64,000 nucleotides of DNA from an uncultured Bacillota bacterium (GCA_949284445.1 CASDVP010000008.1:1-64000); one strand, 5' to 3'. Shown: positions 24,170 to 33,596, counted from the stretch's first letter. Made by a program: numbers and translations. The notes: generated by a model from the letters alone, not told the origin.

Positions 24170-25402
24170 ATGAAAATTATTGAAGCTGATTCTGCATTTA
24201 AACTATTTTGTAGTTTTACTCTGTCATCGACTGACCAAGAAGTGCTCGGATTATTGTATTTACCGATTATAAAAAGTGATGCTTTTTCATTATATCAATA
24301 CTTCCTTTCTCTCAAATTTTTGAATTATCCCTATATTTATCATCATGATGCTCTTACCAATTTAGGATTTGATGAAAGCAGATTTTTGAACGCTCGTTCT
24401 GCTTTAGAAGGAATCGGATTATTAGAGAGCTATCGAAAAAAAGAGAAAAAAAGCGATGATAAAATCGTGTATTTTTATAAACTGTTGCCACCAGCTAATC
24501 CTAAAAAATTTTTTTCAGATGTTCTATTTTCAAATCTATTATCATCTAATATTGGTAAAAAGAGATTTTTTGAAGTTTTTAACCATTTTAAAATTAAAGA
24601 TGACTTTGATGAAAAAGATTTTATCAATTACACCTCTCAGTTTAAAGATATCTATATGCACCAAATAGTACCTGAAAATCTTGTTTCACCCGAAGATACT
24701 CAAAACATAGTAGACAAAAAATATAAAAAAATTAATTCTTTTTCTATCGACCTTTTGAAAGAGAAATTAATAGCTTCAAATCTTAATCTTCAATTAAACG
24801 ATAGCGTTTTAAACAATATAGCAGACATTTGTAATTTATATGGAATTGAAAATGATAAATGTTTCGAATTATTGATAAAAAATACTGATTCTGATGGAAA
24901 ATTTTATTTGGACAAATTTATTGATGACTGCCGATTGATCAATAATTATGTTAATGAATCAACAAGTTCTTCTAAAGAATTATCAGACGATTTTAAAGCT
25001 AACAAGCTCATTAAAGTATTATCAGAAATCACACCACAATATTTTTTACAAATAAAATTTAATATGGAAAAATTGCCGTCCTATATCTATGAAGAGATAG
25101 AAAAATTGAAAACAGATTTTCTTTTGTCCAATCCTCTCATCAATGTCATTTTAGATTATTCGATTCGTAAGACTAATAATCGTTTCAATAGTCTGTTTAT
25201 CGACAAAGTCGCTTTGACTATCAAGAGCTCCAAAATTGTTGAGCCATATGAAGCGATGGTTTTTCTTAATTCAGCTGATTTCAGCAATGCTAAAAGAAAG
25301 CGTACCACGAGTAAAATATCTAAAAAGAAGATCGATGATGTTGCTGATGATGACGTTTCCGAAAAAGATATTTTAGCAATAAAGGACATGATTAATTTAT
25401 GA
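24170..25402 (+). CDS. dnaB: Replication initiation protein DnaB (DnaB/DnaD primosome family)
   Basis: A 410-residue member of the Bacillus DnaB/DnaD group (not the replicative helicase). The N-terminal winged-helix domain (TDQEVLGLLYLPIIKSDAFSLYQYF) and the C-terminal DDBH2 domain (NPLINVILDYSIRKTNNRFNSLFIDKVAL, with ...PYEAM) are recognisable. It helps recruit the replicative helicase at oriC and restart sites together with DnaI, which follows with an ATGA overlap. No Shine-Dalgarno; the promoter -10 lies right before the ATG. Confidence 0.85.
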   Translation: MKIIEADSAFKLFCSFTLSSTDQEVLGLLYLPIIKSDAFSLYQYFLSLKFLNYPYIYHHDALTNLGFDESRFLNARSALEGIGLLESYRKKEKKSDDKIVYFYKLLPPANPKKFFSDVLFSNLLSSNIGKKRFFEVFNHFKIKDDFDEKDFINYTSQFKDIYMHQIVPENLVSPEDTQNIVDKKYKKINSFSIDLLKEKLIASNLNLQLNDSVLNNIADICNLYGIENDKCFELLIKNTDSDGKFYLDKFIDDCRLINNYVNESTSSSKELSDDFKANKLIKVLSEITPQYFLQIKFNMEKLPSYIYEEIEKLKTDFLLSNPLINVILDYSIRKTNNRFNSLFIDKVALTIKSSKIVEPYEAMVFLNSADFSNAKRKRTTSKISKKKIDDVADDDVSEKDILAIKDMINL

Positions 25403-26355
25403 GTGATAAATTTAAAAAAGTATCTGATATTTTAAAAACTCCTGAGCTAGTTATTAATCATGACAAACTAGATAAACTAAGAGCAGAGATTGATGCGATC
25501 TTAAATTCAAATTTAGATCTGCGATTAAAATTGAACAGATTAAATTTATCCGAGGAAGTCATTAATAATAATCTTGGCAGTATTTATATGTATTTATCGG
25601 ATAATTTAGTATGCAAAAATTGCAGTCATAAATTATCTGATTGCCCCAAAAAAGAACATGTTGGTTATCAGTATTCTTTGGATACTAGCAAAAAATATTT
25701 CAAATTTAATCTGATACAATGTCCTCCTCGTCAAACTCAAAACAGAATCCTGTCAAATCTTATCGCCTTTGAAGATGATCCCTTACAAGTTTATTTTAAA
25801 TCGCAAAAGCTTTTAGATTTGCTTTCTAAAAAAGATAATTTATACCTTTTAAAATCGGTCGCTAAGTGTGTCGTTTATATTTCAAAACATTTACCTGATG
25901 TGAACAATTTCCAAAAAGGTCTCGCTTTATTTCAAATCAATAAAACTGTTTACGTCGATATGCTTCTTTCTTTAGCTGCTTATATCAGTTGTACAAAAGG
26001 GTATAAAGTTGCCTATCTTGACATGAATAATCTATTAGAATTATTTAAGTCAAAATATGTTGATAAACAAAATCTCGGTGTCAATTTATTAAATAAAGCC
26101 AGCAATTCTAATACTTTAATTTTATACAACTTAGATCAAATCCCACGTTATTTGAGTGAATCGATTGATAATTACTTATTTCCACTATTAAAGAATCGAA
26201 ATAAATTCAATAAAATCACATATATTGATTTGGGTAAATACAGCAGTTGTAATGCTTTATTTAAAAAATTATTCGGTAATTCGATACATTCAACTGAAAT
26301 AAGTAAAATAATTGAAGATATATTCGAAGATTACACTATCGCTGATCTGTCATAA
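25399..26355 (+). CDS. dnaI: DnaI-like helicase loader with degenerate ATPase motifs
   Basis: A 318-residue DnaI homologue by position and layout: N-terminal helicase-binding domain with a zinc-type Cys cluster (CKNCSHKLSDC, residues ~73-84), then an AAA+-like part. Where DnaI has a Walker A (GxxGxGKS) this protein reads LALFQINKTVYVDML (~residues 176-190); where Walker B (LILDDIG) is expected it reads LILYNLDQIP. Both lack the residues needed to bind and hydrolyse ATP. The fold context around them (GYKVAYLDMNNLLELFK) still matches. It probably loads or holds helicase without ATP turnover, or depends on another factor. Confidence 0.75.
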   Translation: MSDKFKKVSDILKTPELVINHDKLDKLRAEIDAILNSNLDLRLKLNRLNLSEEVINNNLGSIYMYLSDNLVCKNCSHKLSDCPKKEHVGYQYSLDTSKKYFKFNLIQCPPRQTQNRILSNLIAFEDDPLQVYFKSQKLLDLLSKKDNLYLLKSVAKCVVYISKHLPDVNNFQKGLALFQINKTVYVDMLLSLAAYISCTKGYKVAYLDMNNLLELFKSKYVDKQNLGVNLLNKASNSNTLILYNLDQIPRYLSESIDNYLFPLLKNRNKFNKITYIDLGKYSSCNALFKKLFGNSIHSTEISKIIEDIFEDYTIADLS

Positions 26356-26368
26356 TTTTTGTAAATTA

Positions 26369-26398
26369 CCTTCACTTGACATTAATAATAAGTGGAGG
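26369..26398 (+). promoter_or_regulatory. Hairpin that can hide the ribosome binding site of the C39 gene
   Basis: CCTTCACTT (26369-26377) can pair with AAGTGGAGG (26390-26398) over nine base pairs, including one G-T pair. The right arm contains the GGAGG used by the next gene. This may control translation or be a chance structure. Confidence 0.45.
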
Positions 26399-26406
26399 GC
26401 CTTATT

Positions 26407-27660
26407 ATGGTTTATCAAAGTGACAAGACAGATTGTGGAAAAGCTTGTGTCAGAGATGTTATAGCTATCCAATTTGAAGATGAAATTTATCATCATCAGC
26501 CTTTAAATAACTCGTGTTCATCTTTTTTAGAGATGCGAGAAAGCCTATGCTTAAACGGTTTGGTTTATTCTTCTTATCAGGTTGATGATCTATCTGATGT
26601 GAAGAAGGAACAATTACCAGCGATTGCCCAAGTCAAATATGATGGTATTTTTCATTTTGTAGTTATCAAACAAATATTAAAAAATCATTTATTGATCGAT
26701 GATCCTGAATTCGGAGAATATGAAATCCATAAGCAAGAATTTGAAGAAATATTCACTCATAAAATAATGCTATATGAAGATAAGTCTCATGCTCCTACTA
26801 AAGACAAAATCAATCTGTTTCCATTGTGGAGTAAATTAGTATTTATAATGCTTTTCCTCTTTGAATCTTTCAGTTTCTTCTTTTGTCTTTATTTCATGAA
26901 TCAAGAGGAAGCTATATTTTTGTCAATAGTAAGTGGATTGCTAGCTTTTATATTTGTTTTTTGCCAGATTCTTTTTAGTAAAAGGTTACGTAAACAATTC
27001 GACAACGATATTTTTATTCCATATTTAAAATATACTCGATTACAAAATGATGGGTTGCCTTTGTCAAAATATCTGGATTCACAGATCAATAAGGCTAATC
27101 GCTTTGTTTCCTATGGCGTTTTAGCATTTCTTGGATGTTTGATATTGACTAGTAATGGCCTGTTTTTAGCGCTACTATGTATACTAGCGATATTCATTGG
27201 CATTTTAGAAATATCGTTTAAAAGGAAAAGAAACTATGTGAATCACTATTGCACATTGAAAGAAATGAAGTTTTTTAGTTCTTTTACGGAGAGAGATATC
27301 GCTACAAAAGATTATTTTGATTCATTAAATAAAGCGAATAATTTCTCAATTTCTTATTTGAGCTTAAAGATATTGGAAGTATTGTTCTATGCTTTGCTAG
27401 TATACATTTATATGAGTTTAATAAATTTCTATGCCATCAATTTCTTTATATTCAATATTGTTCTTTTAACCACTATTCAACAAACAACTAATAAATTGGT
27501 GCTTTCATATCTTGACGATGCCGATGAAACTGTTTATCTGAACAAATTGAGCACACCAATAAATAGTTTTATGCTTAAGAATAATCTTACTTTGGGCTAT
27601 ACTAATAATACTGGAGGCAACAAAAATGAAAAAGCCCATTCATCAGATAGATTATCTTGA
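26407..27660 (+). CDS. Membrane protein with N-terminal C39 peptidase domain, no ATPase
   Basis: A 417-residue protein. Residues 1-~125 form a C39 cysteine peptidase domain as found at the front of bacteriocin ABC exporters: Gln-Ser-Asp plus catalytic Cys in DCGKACV, His in GIFHFVVIK and Asp in LIDDPEFGEY. About six hydrophobic segments follow (~135-160, 165-190, 225-245, 248-270, 320-345, 347-370), similar to an exporter membrane domain, but the protein ends without the nucleotide-binding domain (no Walker A or signature motif). GGAGGG precedes ATG 26407. It overlaps ybeY by 35 bases. Function unknown; it could be a membrane protease or work with a separate ATPase. No peptide substrate gene was seen nearby. 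Confidence 0.75.
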   Translation: MVYQSDKTDCGKACVRDVIAIQFEDEIYHHQPLNNSCSSFLEMRESLCLNGLVYSSYQVDDLSDVKKEQLPAIAQVKYDGIFHFVVIKQILKNHLLIDDPEFGEYEIHKQEFEEIFTHKIMLYEDKSHAPTKDKINLFPLWSKLVFIMLFLFESFSFFFCLYFMNQEEAIFLSIVSGLLAFIFVFCQILFSKRLRKQFDNDIFIPYLKYTRLQNDGLPLSKYLDSQINKANRFVSYGVLAFLGCLILTSNGLFLALLCILAIFIGILEISFKRKRNYVNHYCTLKEMKFFSSFTERDIATKDYFDSLNKANNFSISYLSLKILEVLFYALLVYIYMSLINFYAINFFIFNIVLLTTIQQTTNKLVLSYLDDADETVYLNKLSTPINSFMLKNNLTLGYTNNTGGNKNEKAHSSDRLS

Positions 27661-28486
27661 TAAAACTAAACACGACAAAAAACTTTTAGATTTATTTCAA
27701 CTCATATTTGATCATGTGTTAGATAAATTAGATAAACGTGAAGATTATGTCCTATCTTTGACTCTTGTTAATAGTGAGGAACAACGAGAACTAAATGATA
27801 AGTATCGCCAAATAAATAGACCTACTGATGTTTTAACTTTTCCATATGAGCAGGATTATGATGAAAGCCCCATCGATTTAGGATCGATTATTATTTGTCC
27901 CGAAATTGCCAAAAAACAAGCTAAAGAATTTAATCATCCATTTGAGAGGGAACTAGCATTTCTTTTTATTCATGGCTTATTGCATATCTTTGGCTATGAT
28001 CATATTAAGGAAAAAGATGCCGAAGTTATGTATGATTTGCAAAACACCTTGCTCAATACTTTGCCATATGATTTTTATACTGATTTAACCAAAATGAAAA
28101 AAATGCTTAAAGAAGCGCAATCTATGAGCATTGCACCATATTCTAAATTTAGAGTTGGTGCGGTTGTTCTAACAAAAGATTTAAAATATCATCTTGGATT
28201 TAACATAGAAAATGCTTCTTATCCTGCTACTGTGTGTGCTGAGCGCGTCGCCTTATTTTCAACTTATGCACAAGGCTATAAAAAGGATGACATAATCTCA
28301 TTAGGTTGTATCACCGACTCCAAAAACGTTGGGACTTGCTGTGGAGTTTGCCGACAAGTCATGTCAGAATTGATGCCTAGTCACGCACCAGTATATATTT
28401 TTTCTTCCGGTTTTAAGGATATGCTTAAGACTACTGTTTGTGAACTTCTACCATTCGCTTTTACTTCCGAGGATTTAACAAAATGA
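27626..28486 (+). CDS. YbeY endoribonuclease fused to cytidine deaminase
   Basis: A 286-residue fusion. Residues 1-~148 are YbeY: RQINRPTDVLTFPY and the zinc motif HGLLHIFGYDH. Residues ~150-286 are cytidine deaminase: APYSKFRVGA, NIENASYPATVCAERVALF (Cys-Ala-Glu) and GTCCGVCRQVMSE (second and third zinc Cys), ending ELLPFAFTSEDL. In Bacillus the order is ybeY-dgkA-cdd-era; here dgkA is gone and ybeY and cdd have merged. YbeY matures 16S rRNA; Cdd deaminates cytidine. Both active sites look intact. GGAGG precedes the ATG; era starts at its stop (ATGA). Confidence 0.93.
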   Translation: MKKPIHQIDYLDKTKHDKKLLDLFQLIFDHVLDKLDKREDYVLSLTLVNSEEQRELNDKYRQINRPTDVLTFPYEQDYDESPIDLGSIIICPEIAKKQAKEFNHPFERELAFLFIHGLLHIFGYDHIKEKDAEVMYDLQNTLLNTLPYDFYTDLTKMKKMLKEAQSMSIAPYSKFRVGAVVLTKDLKYHLGFNIENASYPATVCAERVALFSTYAQGYKKDDIISLGCITDSKNVGTCCGVCRQVMSELMPSHAPVYIFSSGFKDMLKTTVCELLPFAFTSEDLTK

Positions 28487-29361
28487 AAAAAGTTGGACAT
28501 GTTTGCGTTTTCGGACGTGCTAACGCTGGTAAATCTACCATAATCAATAAGATATTGGGCTTTAATCTTTTACCAATGACATCTAAGCCTCAAACTACTA
28601 GAGACAATGTCAAAGCAATTTTTAACGATAAGGAAAGCCAAATCATTTTTGTGGATACTCCAGGTATTTTTAAACCGCATGGAAAACTTGGTACTTTATT
28701 GATAAAAACCGCTAAAAGCGCATTGGAAGGTGTTGATGTTATCGTTTATGTTGTGGCAGCAGATGAGGCTCCTAATTTCGAATTGCCCCAATTGCTTTCC
28801 AAAATCGATATACCTGTCATCCTCGCCTATAATAAGATTGATAAAGTAAATGTCAAAATTGGTGAAGACAGATTGTCGCGCTATTTAAATGCCTTTGGTG
28901 ATAAACATGTTGAGCTCGTTCATTTGTCCGCAAAGAATGATTATGGTATCGATGATCTGTTGCTTAAAGTCAAGTCTTTGCTTCCATATGGAAATGAAGA
29001 ATATAGTACTGATATAGTATCTGATCGCCCTAAAGAATATATTATTTCGGAGATGATTAGAGAGCAATGTATGATGTTCTTAAAAGAAGAAGTACCACAT
29101 TCTCTTTTTGTAGATATTAAGCATATCAATGAAGAAGATGATTTACTTGAAATCATAGGTGATATCATAGTCGAAAAAGATTCCGAAAGAGGAATTTTAA
29201 TCGGTAAGGGTGGAAGAATGATTTCTAAGATTTCACAAGCTGCTGAGAAAAGAATTTTTGAATATTTTGGCATTCCTACTTCAGTACGCATGCTTGTTAA
29301 AACGATTAAAGATTGGCGTAATGACGACCGCTATCTTAAAAAGTTCGGCTTTGAAGAATGA
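28483..29361 (+). CDS. era: Era GTPase, 30S assembly
   Basis: A 292-residue Era: G1 GRANAGKST, G2 region KPQTTRDN, G3 DTPGIFKP, G4 NKID, G5 SAK, then a C-terminal KH domain with GILIGKGGRMI. It binds the 3' end of 16S rRNA during small-subunit maturation, a job shared with YbeY just upstream. Overlaps the previous and next genes by ATGA. Confidence 0.97.
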   Translation: MKKVGHVCVFGRANAGKSTIINKILGFNLLPMTSKPQTTRDNVKAIFNDKESQIIFVDTPGIFKPHGKLGTLLIKTAKSALEGVDVIVYVVAADEAPNFELPQLLSKIDIPVILAYNKIDKVNVKIGEDRLSRYLNAFGDKHVELVHLSAKNDYGIDDLLLKVKSLLPYGNEEYSTDIVSDRPKEYIISEMIREQCMMFLKEEVPHSLFVDIKHINEEDDLLEIIGDIIVEKDSERGILIGKGGRMISKISQAAEKRIFEYFGIPTSVRMLVKTIKDWRNDDRYLKKFGFEE

Positions 29362-30098
29362 TCAAAAAACCTGTAAATACTTTAACTGGTATAGTTCTAA
29401 ACATCTCTCCCTATGAGGATGATTCAGCCATAGTAGTTTTAGGAACTGAAAATGGGTTGATGAGTTTTGTGTCTAAACATCTTTATAAATTAAATAGTTC
29501 CATCAAACCACTTTCGAATATCGGCACAGTTGTTAACATTGACTACCGACAGATTAATGACAATATCAATTCGATCAATTATGCAAAATCTCTTCTTGAA
29601 GTCACCTCTTTTTATTCTTCACTTTCTCTTAGTTCATTTTTGTTTTTCTTAGCTCAGTTATCTCTTTTATTGTTTTCTGAAGGAGATTATTATCCGATAA
29701 ATCAAATTTATTTCCTTTTAAAATTATTGAAAAAGAATGCTGATCCCTTAACAATCTCCTTATTAGTTGTCGGAACTTTCTATAAAAGTCTCGGATTGAA
29801 TCAAGACATCTCGAAGTGTGTAAAATGTCATTCTACCCATAATATCGTTTCATTTGATTTGAAAAATGGAGGATTCATTTGTAAAAATTGTCTTGCCGAG
29901 AATCTTATTCGAAGAGATAACGATGAATTATATATTTTCAAATTTGTATTTTCTCAGTTGAATGAGGAGGTTGTGAAAAGAAAGGTTCCGAAGCATGCTG
30001 GCATTAAATTATTAAAAGAATTAACTCAATATTTATTGGAGTATTATGATTTAAAAAAATGTGAATCACTAGAATTGTTTATAAACAGTTTAATATAA
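29358..30098 (+). CDS. recO: DNA repair protein RecO
   Basis: A 246-residue RecO: N-terminal OB fold (TGIVLNISPYEDDSAIVVLGTENGLMSFVSK in part), helical middle, and a zinc ribbon with CVKC...CKNC (residues ~154-178). It loads RecA on SSB-coated DNA with RecR. The era-recO-glyQS order is typical of Bacilli. Confidence 0.92.
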   Translation: MIKKPVNTLTGIVLNISPYEDDSAIVVLGTENGLMSFVSKHLYKLNSSIKPLSNIGTVVNIDYRQINDNINSINYAKSLLEVTSFYSSLSLSSFLFFLAQLSLLLFSEGDYYPINQIYFLLKLLKKNADPLTISLLVVGTFYKSLGLNQDISKCVKCHSTHNIVSFDLKNGGFICKNCLAENLIRRDNDELYIFKFVFSQLNEEVVKRKVPKHAGIKLLKELTQYLLEYYDLKKCESLELFINSLI

Positions 30099-30133
30099 AA
30101 TTTAATATAATATTTTGTTGGGGGATAACTAAT

Positions 30134-31522
30134 ATGAAAAGATTCTCGTTTGATGAAATCACAACGCACTTAATAACTTCAGGTTTTGTTTATCCTGGAA
30201 GTGAAATATATGGTGGATTAGCGAATTCTTGGGATTATGGTCCACTTGGAACATTATTAAAGAATCACCTTAAATCATTATGGACTAGACATTTTGTTCG
30301 TGGGATTGAATACAATGTGCAAATCGATCCAGCTATCATCATGAACCCGAAAGTTTGGGAAGCTACTGGTCATGTCGCTAATTTCCATGATCCATTAGTC
30401 GACTGCAAATATTGTCATAGCCGTTACCGTGCTGATGATTTGATAAAAGCTCAAATGCCGGAACTCGATGTTGATAATATGAACTTAGATGAATTGAATG
30501 CTGAGATTCAAAAAGGCGAGATCATTTGTCCTAAATGTGGAAAAGCCGAATTTACTCCTATTCGTCAATTCCAGATGATGTTTAAAACCTTCATGGGTGT
30601 CACAGAAGATAAAAGTTCGGTCGTATATTTGCGTCCTGAAACCGCTCAAGGTATTTTTGTGAATTTTAAAAATGTTCTCAGAACAACCAGAAGAAAATTA
30701 CCGATCGGTATTTGTGATATTGGAAAGTCTTTCCGTAATGAGATCACTCCTGGTAATTTTACTTTTAGAACCCGTGAATTCGAACAGATGGAAATCGAAT
30801 TCTTCTTTAAACCTGGCGAAGATCAAAAATGGTTCGAGTTTTATAAAGAGAATTGCAAATCATTTGTTGAAAAATTAGGTTTGAGAGACGAAAATGTGAG
30901 ATTTCGTGATCATGAACCAGCTGAATTAGCTTTTTATTCTCAGGCGACAACTGATATCGAATATAATTTCCCGACAATGGGCTGGGGTGAACTCATGGGT
31001 ATAGCTTGCCGTGGGGATTATGATTTGACACGGCATATGGAATCATCCAAAGCCGATTTGACTTATCTTGATCCGGAAGATAATTCAAGATATGTTCCAC
31101 ATGTTGTAGAGCCTTCATTCGGCTTGGATCGTTTGATGCTGGCTCTGCTCTGCGATTCTTATGATGTTGAACAAATCGGAGAAAAAGATAGCCGTATTGT
31201 GATGCATTTAGCTTATGAATTAGCACCTTATACCATTGCTATTATGCCGCTCAGCAATAAATTGACTGATAAAGCTAAAGATGTGTTTAATATCTTAAAA
31301 GAAGATTTTGATTGTATATTTGATACGACTGGTTCGATCGGAAAACGTTATAGAAGAGAAGATGCGATCGGAACTCCGTTCTGCGTCACATATGATTTTG
31401 ATTCTGAAAATGATCACATGGTCACTATTCGTGAGAGAGATAGCATGAAACAAGAAAGAATCCTCATCAGCGATATCAAGGACTATGTCACTAAAGCTTT
31501 GTCGAAACATTTGGTAAAATAA
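30134..31522 (+). CDS. glyQS: Glycyl-tRNA synthetase, single-chain type
   Basis: A 462-residue eukaryote/archaeal-type GlyRS with class II motifs: GSEIYGGLANSWDYGPLG near the start, a Cys-rich insert (CKYCHSRYR...CPKCGKAEF), LRPETAQGIFVNFKNV, FRTREFEQMEIEFF, EPSFGLDRLML and a C-terminal anticodon-binding domain. It is the alpha2 form, unlike the alpha2beta2 enzyme of Bacillus subtilis. A TATAAT at 30106-30111 and a GGGGG Shine-Dalgarno (30120-30124) precede it, so it may have its own promoter after recO. Confidence 0.97.
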   Translation: MKRFSFDEITTHLITSGFVYPGSEIYGGLANSWDYGPLGTLLKNHLKSLWTRHFVRGIEYNVQIDPAIIMNPKVWEATGHVANFHDPLVDCKYCHSRYRADDLIKAQMPELDVDNMNLDELNAEIQKGEIICPKCGKAEFTPIRQFQMMFKTFMGVTEDKSSVVYLRPETAQGIFVNFKNVLRTTRRKLPIGICDIGKSFRNEITPGNFTFRTREFEQMEIEFFFKPGEDQKWFEFYKENCKSFVEKLGLRDENVRFRDHEPAELAFYSQATTDIEYNFPTMGWGELMGIACRGDYDLTRHMESSKADLTYLDPEDNSRYVPHVVEPSFGLDRLMLALLCDSYDVEQIGEKDSRIVMHLAYELAPYTIAIMPLSNKLTDKAKDVFNILKEDFDCIFDTTGSIGKRYRREDAIGTPFCVTYDFDSENDHMVTIRERDSMKQERILISDIKDYVTKALSKHLVK

Positions 31523-33498
31523 TGGCAGATAACATATTTAAAGAAGTTGCTGAAAAATCTGATATCGTCAAAGTTGTCAGTTATTTTTTGGGTGCTCAAC
31601 AACTAAAAAGAAAAGGTAAAGTATATTATTCGCTCTGTCCTTTTCATAATGACCATCATCCTTCGATGAGAATCGATCCTGAAAGAAACATATATAAATG
31701 TTTTACTTGTGGTGAAGGTGGAAATGCGATAGCTTTTGCTGAAAAGTACGCTCACTTAACTCCTATCGAAGCATTGAAAAAAGTCGCAGAAATCTGTTCT
31801 ATTCCTTTAAATCTTAAAGAATTTTCCCAGTCAAAAGTTAAAACATTAAAAGATGAATATCCTTCTGAGATCAAAGCTTTGAGCAAATTATCAGAGTTTT
31901 ATGAATTGGTTTTAAAAACGAGCGATGGTGCTGATGCTCGCGAGTATTTAAAATCGCGTGGAATTGATGAGAATATCACTCAACATTTTCATATCGGATT
32001 TGCCCCTAACAACAATAAACAAAGCATCGAAATGCTGCGCTCTAACGGCTTTGAAATTGCGACCTTGGAAAAAGCGGGAATAATCGGTAATTCTTTTAAT
32101 TTAGTGGATCGTTATGAAAATCGTTTGATGTTTCCAATAACTGATAATTATGGAAATGTGGTTGGCTTTTCAGGTAGAAAGATAAAACCTGAACAATCCG
32201 GTGGTAAATATATAAATTATCCTGAGACACCTCTATTTGTAAAAAATCGGATAATGTATCATTTTGACAAAGCTAAAGAAACATTAAACAAAGATAAATT
32301 CATCTATTTGGTCGAAGGTTTTATGGATGTTATCGCTTTTGTAAGAGCTGGTATCAATTCCGTCGCTGGATTGATGGGTACTGCTCTGACTGATGAACAT
32401 TTACAGACTTTAGCTAATTTGAAAGTTCAAGTTCGACTGGCTTTAGATTTTGATGAGGCTGGACAATTGGGTGAAGAACGGGCGATTGAATCATTGCTCA
32501 AATACCATATCCCCTTTAAGATTGTTAGACCATATAAGAAAGCCAAAGATGCTGATGAAATTCTAACAAGATTTGGAAAAAAGGAATTATTATCTGTCTA
32601 TTCTAAACTCTTAGATCCAGTTTTATTTTTGCTAGCACGGCATCTGCATGGCAAGCAATTATTGAATGATTCTGATGAGATCGAAAAGTATTTATCCAGT
32701 GCGAAATCCGCTTTTAAAAGCTTAAGTTCAATTGAACAATCAAAAGATTTAAAGACAATATCCCAAGTCACTTTATTAGATGAAGAAGTGATTTTAAAAG
32801 TTTTAAACGGCAAGGATGTAACTCAAAATAAACCAACTAATAATTCTGATTACAAGCCAAGAAAATATCTCTCTAATGAAGAAAAAAAGCCATTTTTAAA
32901 TTTTGTCGTCGGTGGAAAATATAAAAATATCAACAATTTTGCAGAGTATTTAAATGAGTTAGGAAACATTGAGACTTATGGCTTGCCAGTCAAAATGATC
33001 AAATTAGAAGCGCAAATTTTAATGGTGATCATGGAAAATAGAAAAGCTTTTGATGATTATTTTTTACGCCATATCACTTTGTTTTATCAACCGTTTTACC
33101 AATTAGCAGCCATGATCGATGAATTCTACTCCGCTAATCCTGAAGCTACTTGTTTAGAAAACGAAGATATCGATAACCTATTGATGAGTATCAATATGAA
33201 TAATGATCATAATGTGGTTGAAGATTCAGATGATGCGTTTGATGTTTCCGATTTTAGTAAATTTTTGAATCTTTCTCCTGCTCAAAAAGACCTCATTTAT
33301 AAATTGCTTGAATTGCGAAAGCAAAATGTAAATTTATATGACCCAATAGCATTTAAAGATGCTTTAGAAACTGAAAAGATTTTTATCGAGTATGTCGATT
33401 TTCAGCGAAAAGTCACTGCTGATGGTACGATTGATAATCCCGAAGTAAAACTGCGCTTGTCACAATACAAAAACCAATTGAAGCTTGATATTTTTTGA
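31522..33498 (+). CDS. dnaG: DNA primase DnaG
   Basis: A 658-residue primase: CHC2 zinc domain (CPFHNDHHPS...YKCFTCGEGGN, residues ~34-70), catalytic core with NRLMFPITD and the Toprim motif LVEGFMDVIAF plus LDFDEAGQ, and a C-terminal helicase-binding region (from ~470) of moderate similarity. It makes RNA primers at the fork. Its ATG shares a base with the glyQS stop (TAATG). The dnaG-rpoD pair follows the macromolecular-synthesis operon order. Confidence 0.95.
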   Translation: MADNIFKEVAEKSDIVKVVSYFLGAQQLKRKGKVYYSLCPFHNDHHPSMRIDPERNIYKCFTCGEGGNAIAFAEKYAHLTPIEALKKVAEICSIPLNLKEFSQSKVKTLKDEYPSEIKALSKLSEFYELVLKTSDGADAREYLKSRGIDENITQHFHIGFAPNNNKQSIEMLRSNGFEIATLEKAGIIGNSFNLVDRYENRLMFPITDNYGNVVGFSGRKIKPEQSGGKYINYPETPLFVKNRIMYHFDKAKETLNKDKFIYLVEGFMDVIAFVRAGINSVAGLMGTALTDEHLQTLANLKVQVRLALDFDEAGQLGEERAIESLLKYHIPFKIVRPYKKAKDADEILTRFGKKELLSVYSKLLDPVLFLLARHLHGKQLLNDSDEIEKYLSSAKSAFKSLSSIEQSKDLKTISQVTLLDEEVILKVLNGKDVTQNKPTNNSDYKPRKYLSNEEKKPFLNFVVGGKYKNINNFAEYLNELGNIETYGLPVKMIKLEAQILMVIMENRKAFDDYFLRHITLFYQPFYQLAAMIDEFYSANPEATCLENEDIDNLLMSINMNNDHNVVEDSDDAFDVSDFSKFLNLSPAQKDLIYKLLELRKQNVNLYDPIAFKDALETEKIFIEYVDFQRKVTADGTIDNPEVKLRLSQYKNQLKLDIF

Positions 33499-33596
33499 TA
33501 ATAAGGCTCGATAGTTTTAAAATCACATCATAAAATAGCTTTTTCCACTTGAAAAAAGTCCGTTTTTTACTAATACTTAAAATGGAGGTTTTTTTG

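Noticed and set aside
26376..26407. TTGACA as a -35 for the C39 gene
   Set aside because: No -10 lies at 16-18 bp; the next candidate would overlap the start codon.
26407..27660. Bacteriocin or lantibiotic export cluster
   Set aside because: There is a C39 domain, but no nucleotide-binding domain, precursor peptide, modification enzyme or immunity gene nearby; the neighbours are housekeeping genes.
28941..29291. Open frame of 116 codons on the minus strand inside era
   Set aside because: It is antisense to the conserved KH domain of Era and shows no independent support.
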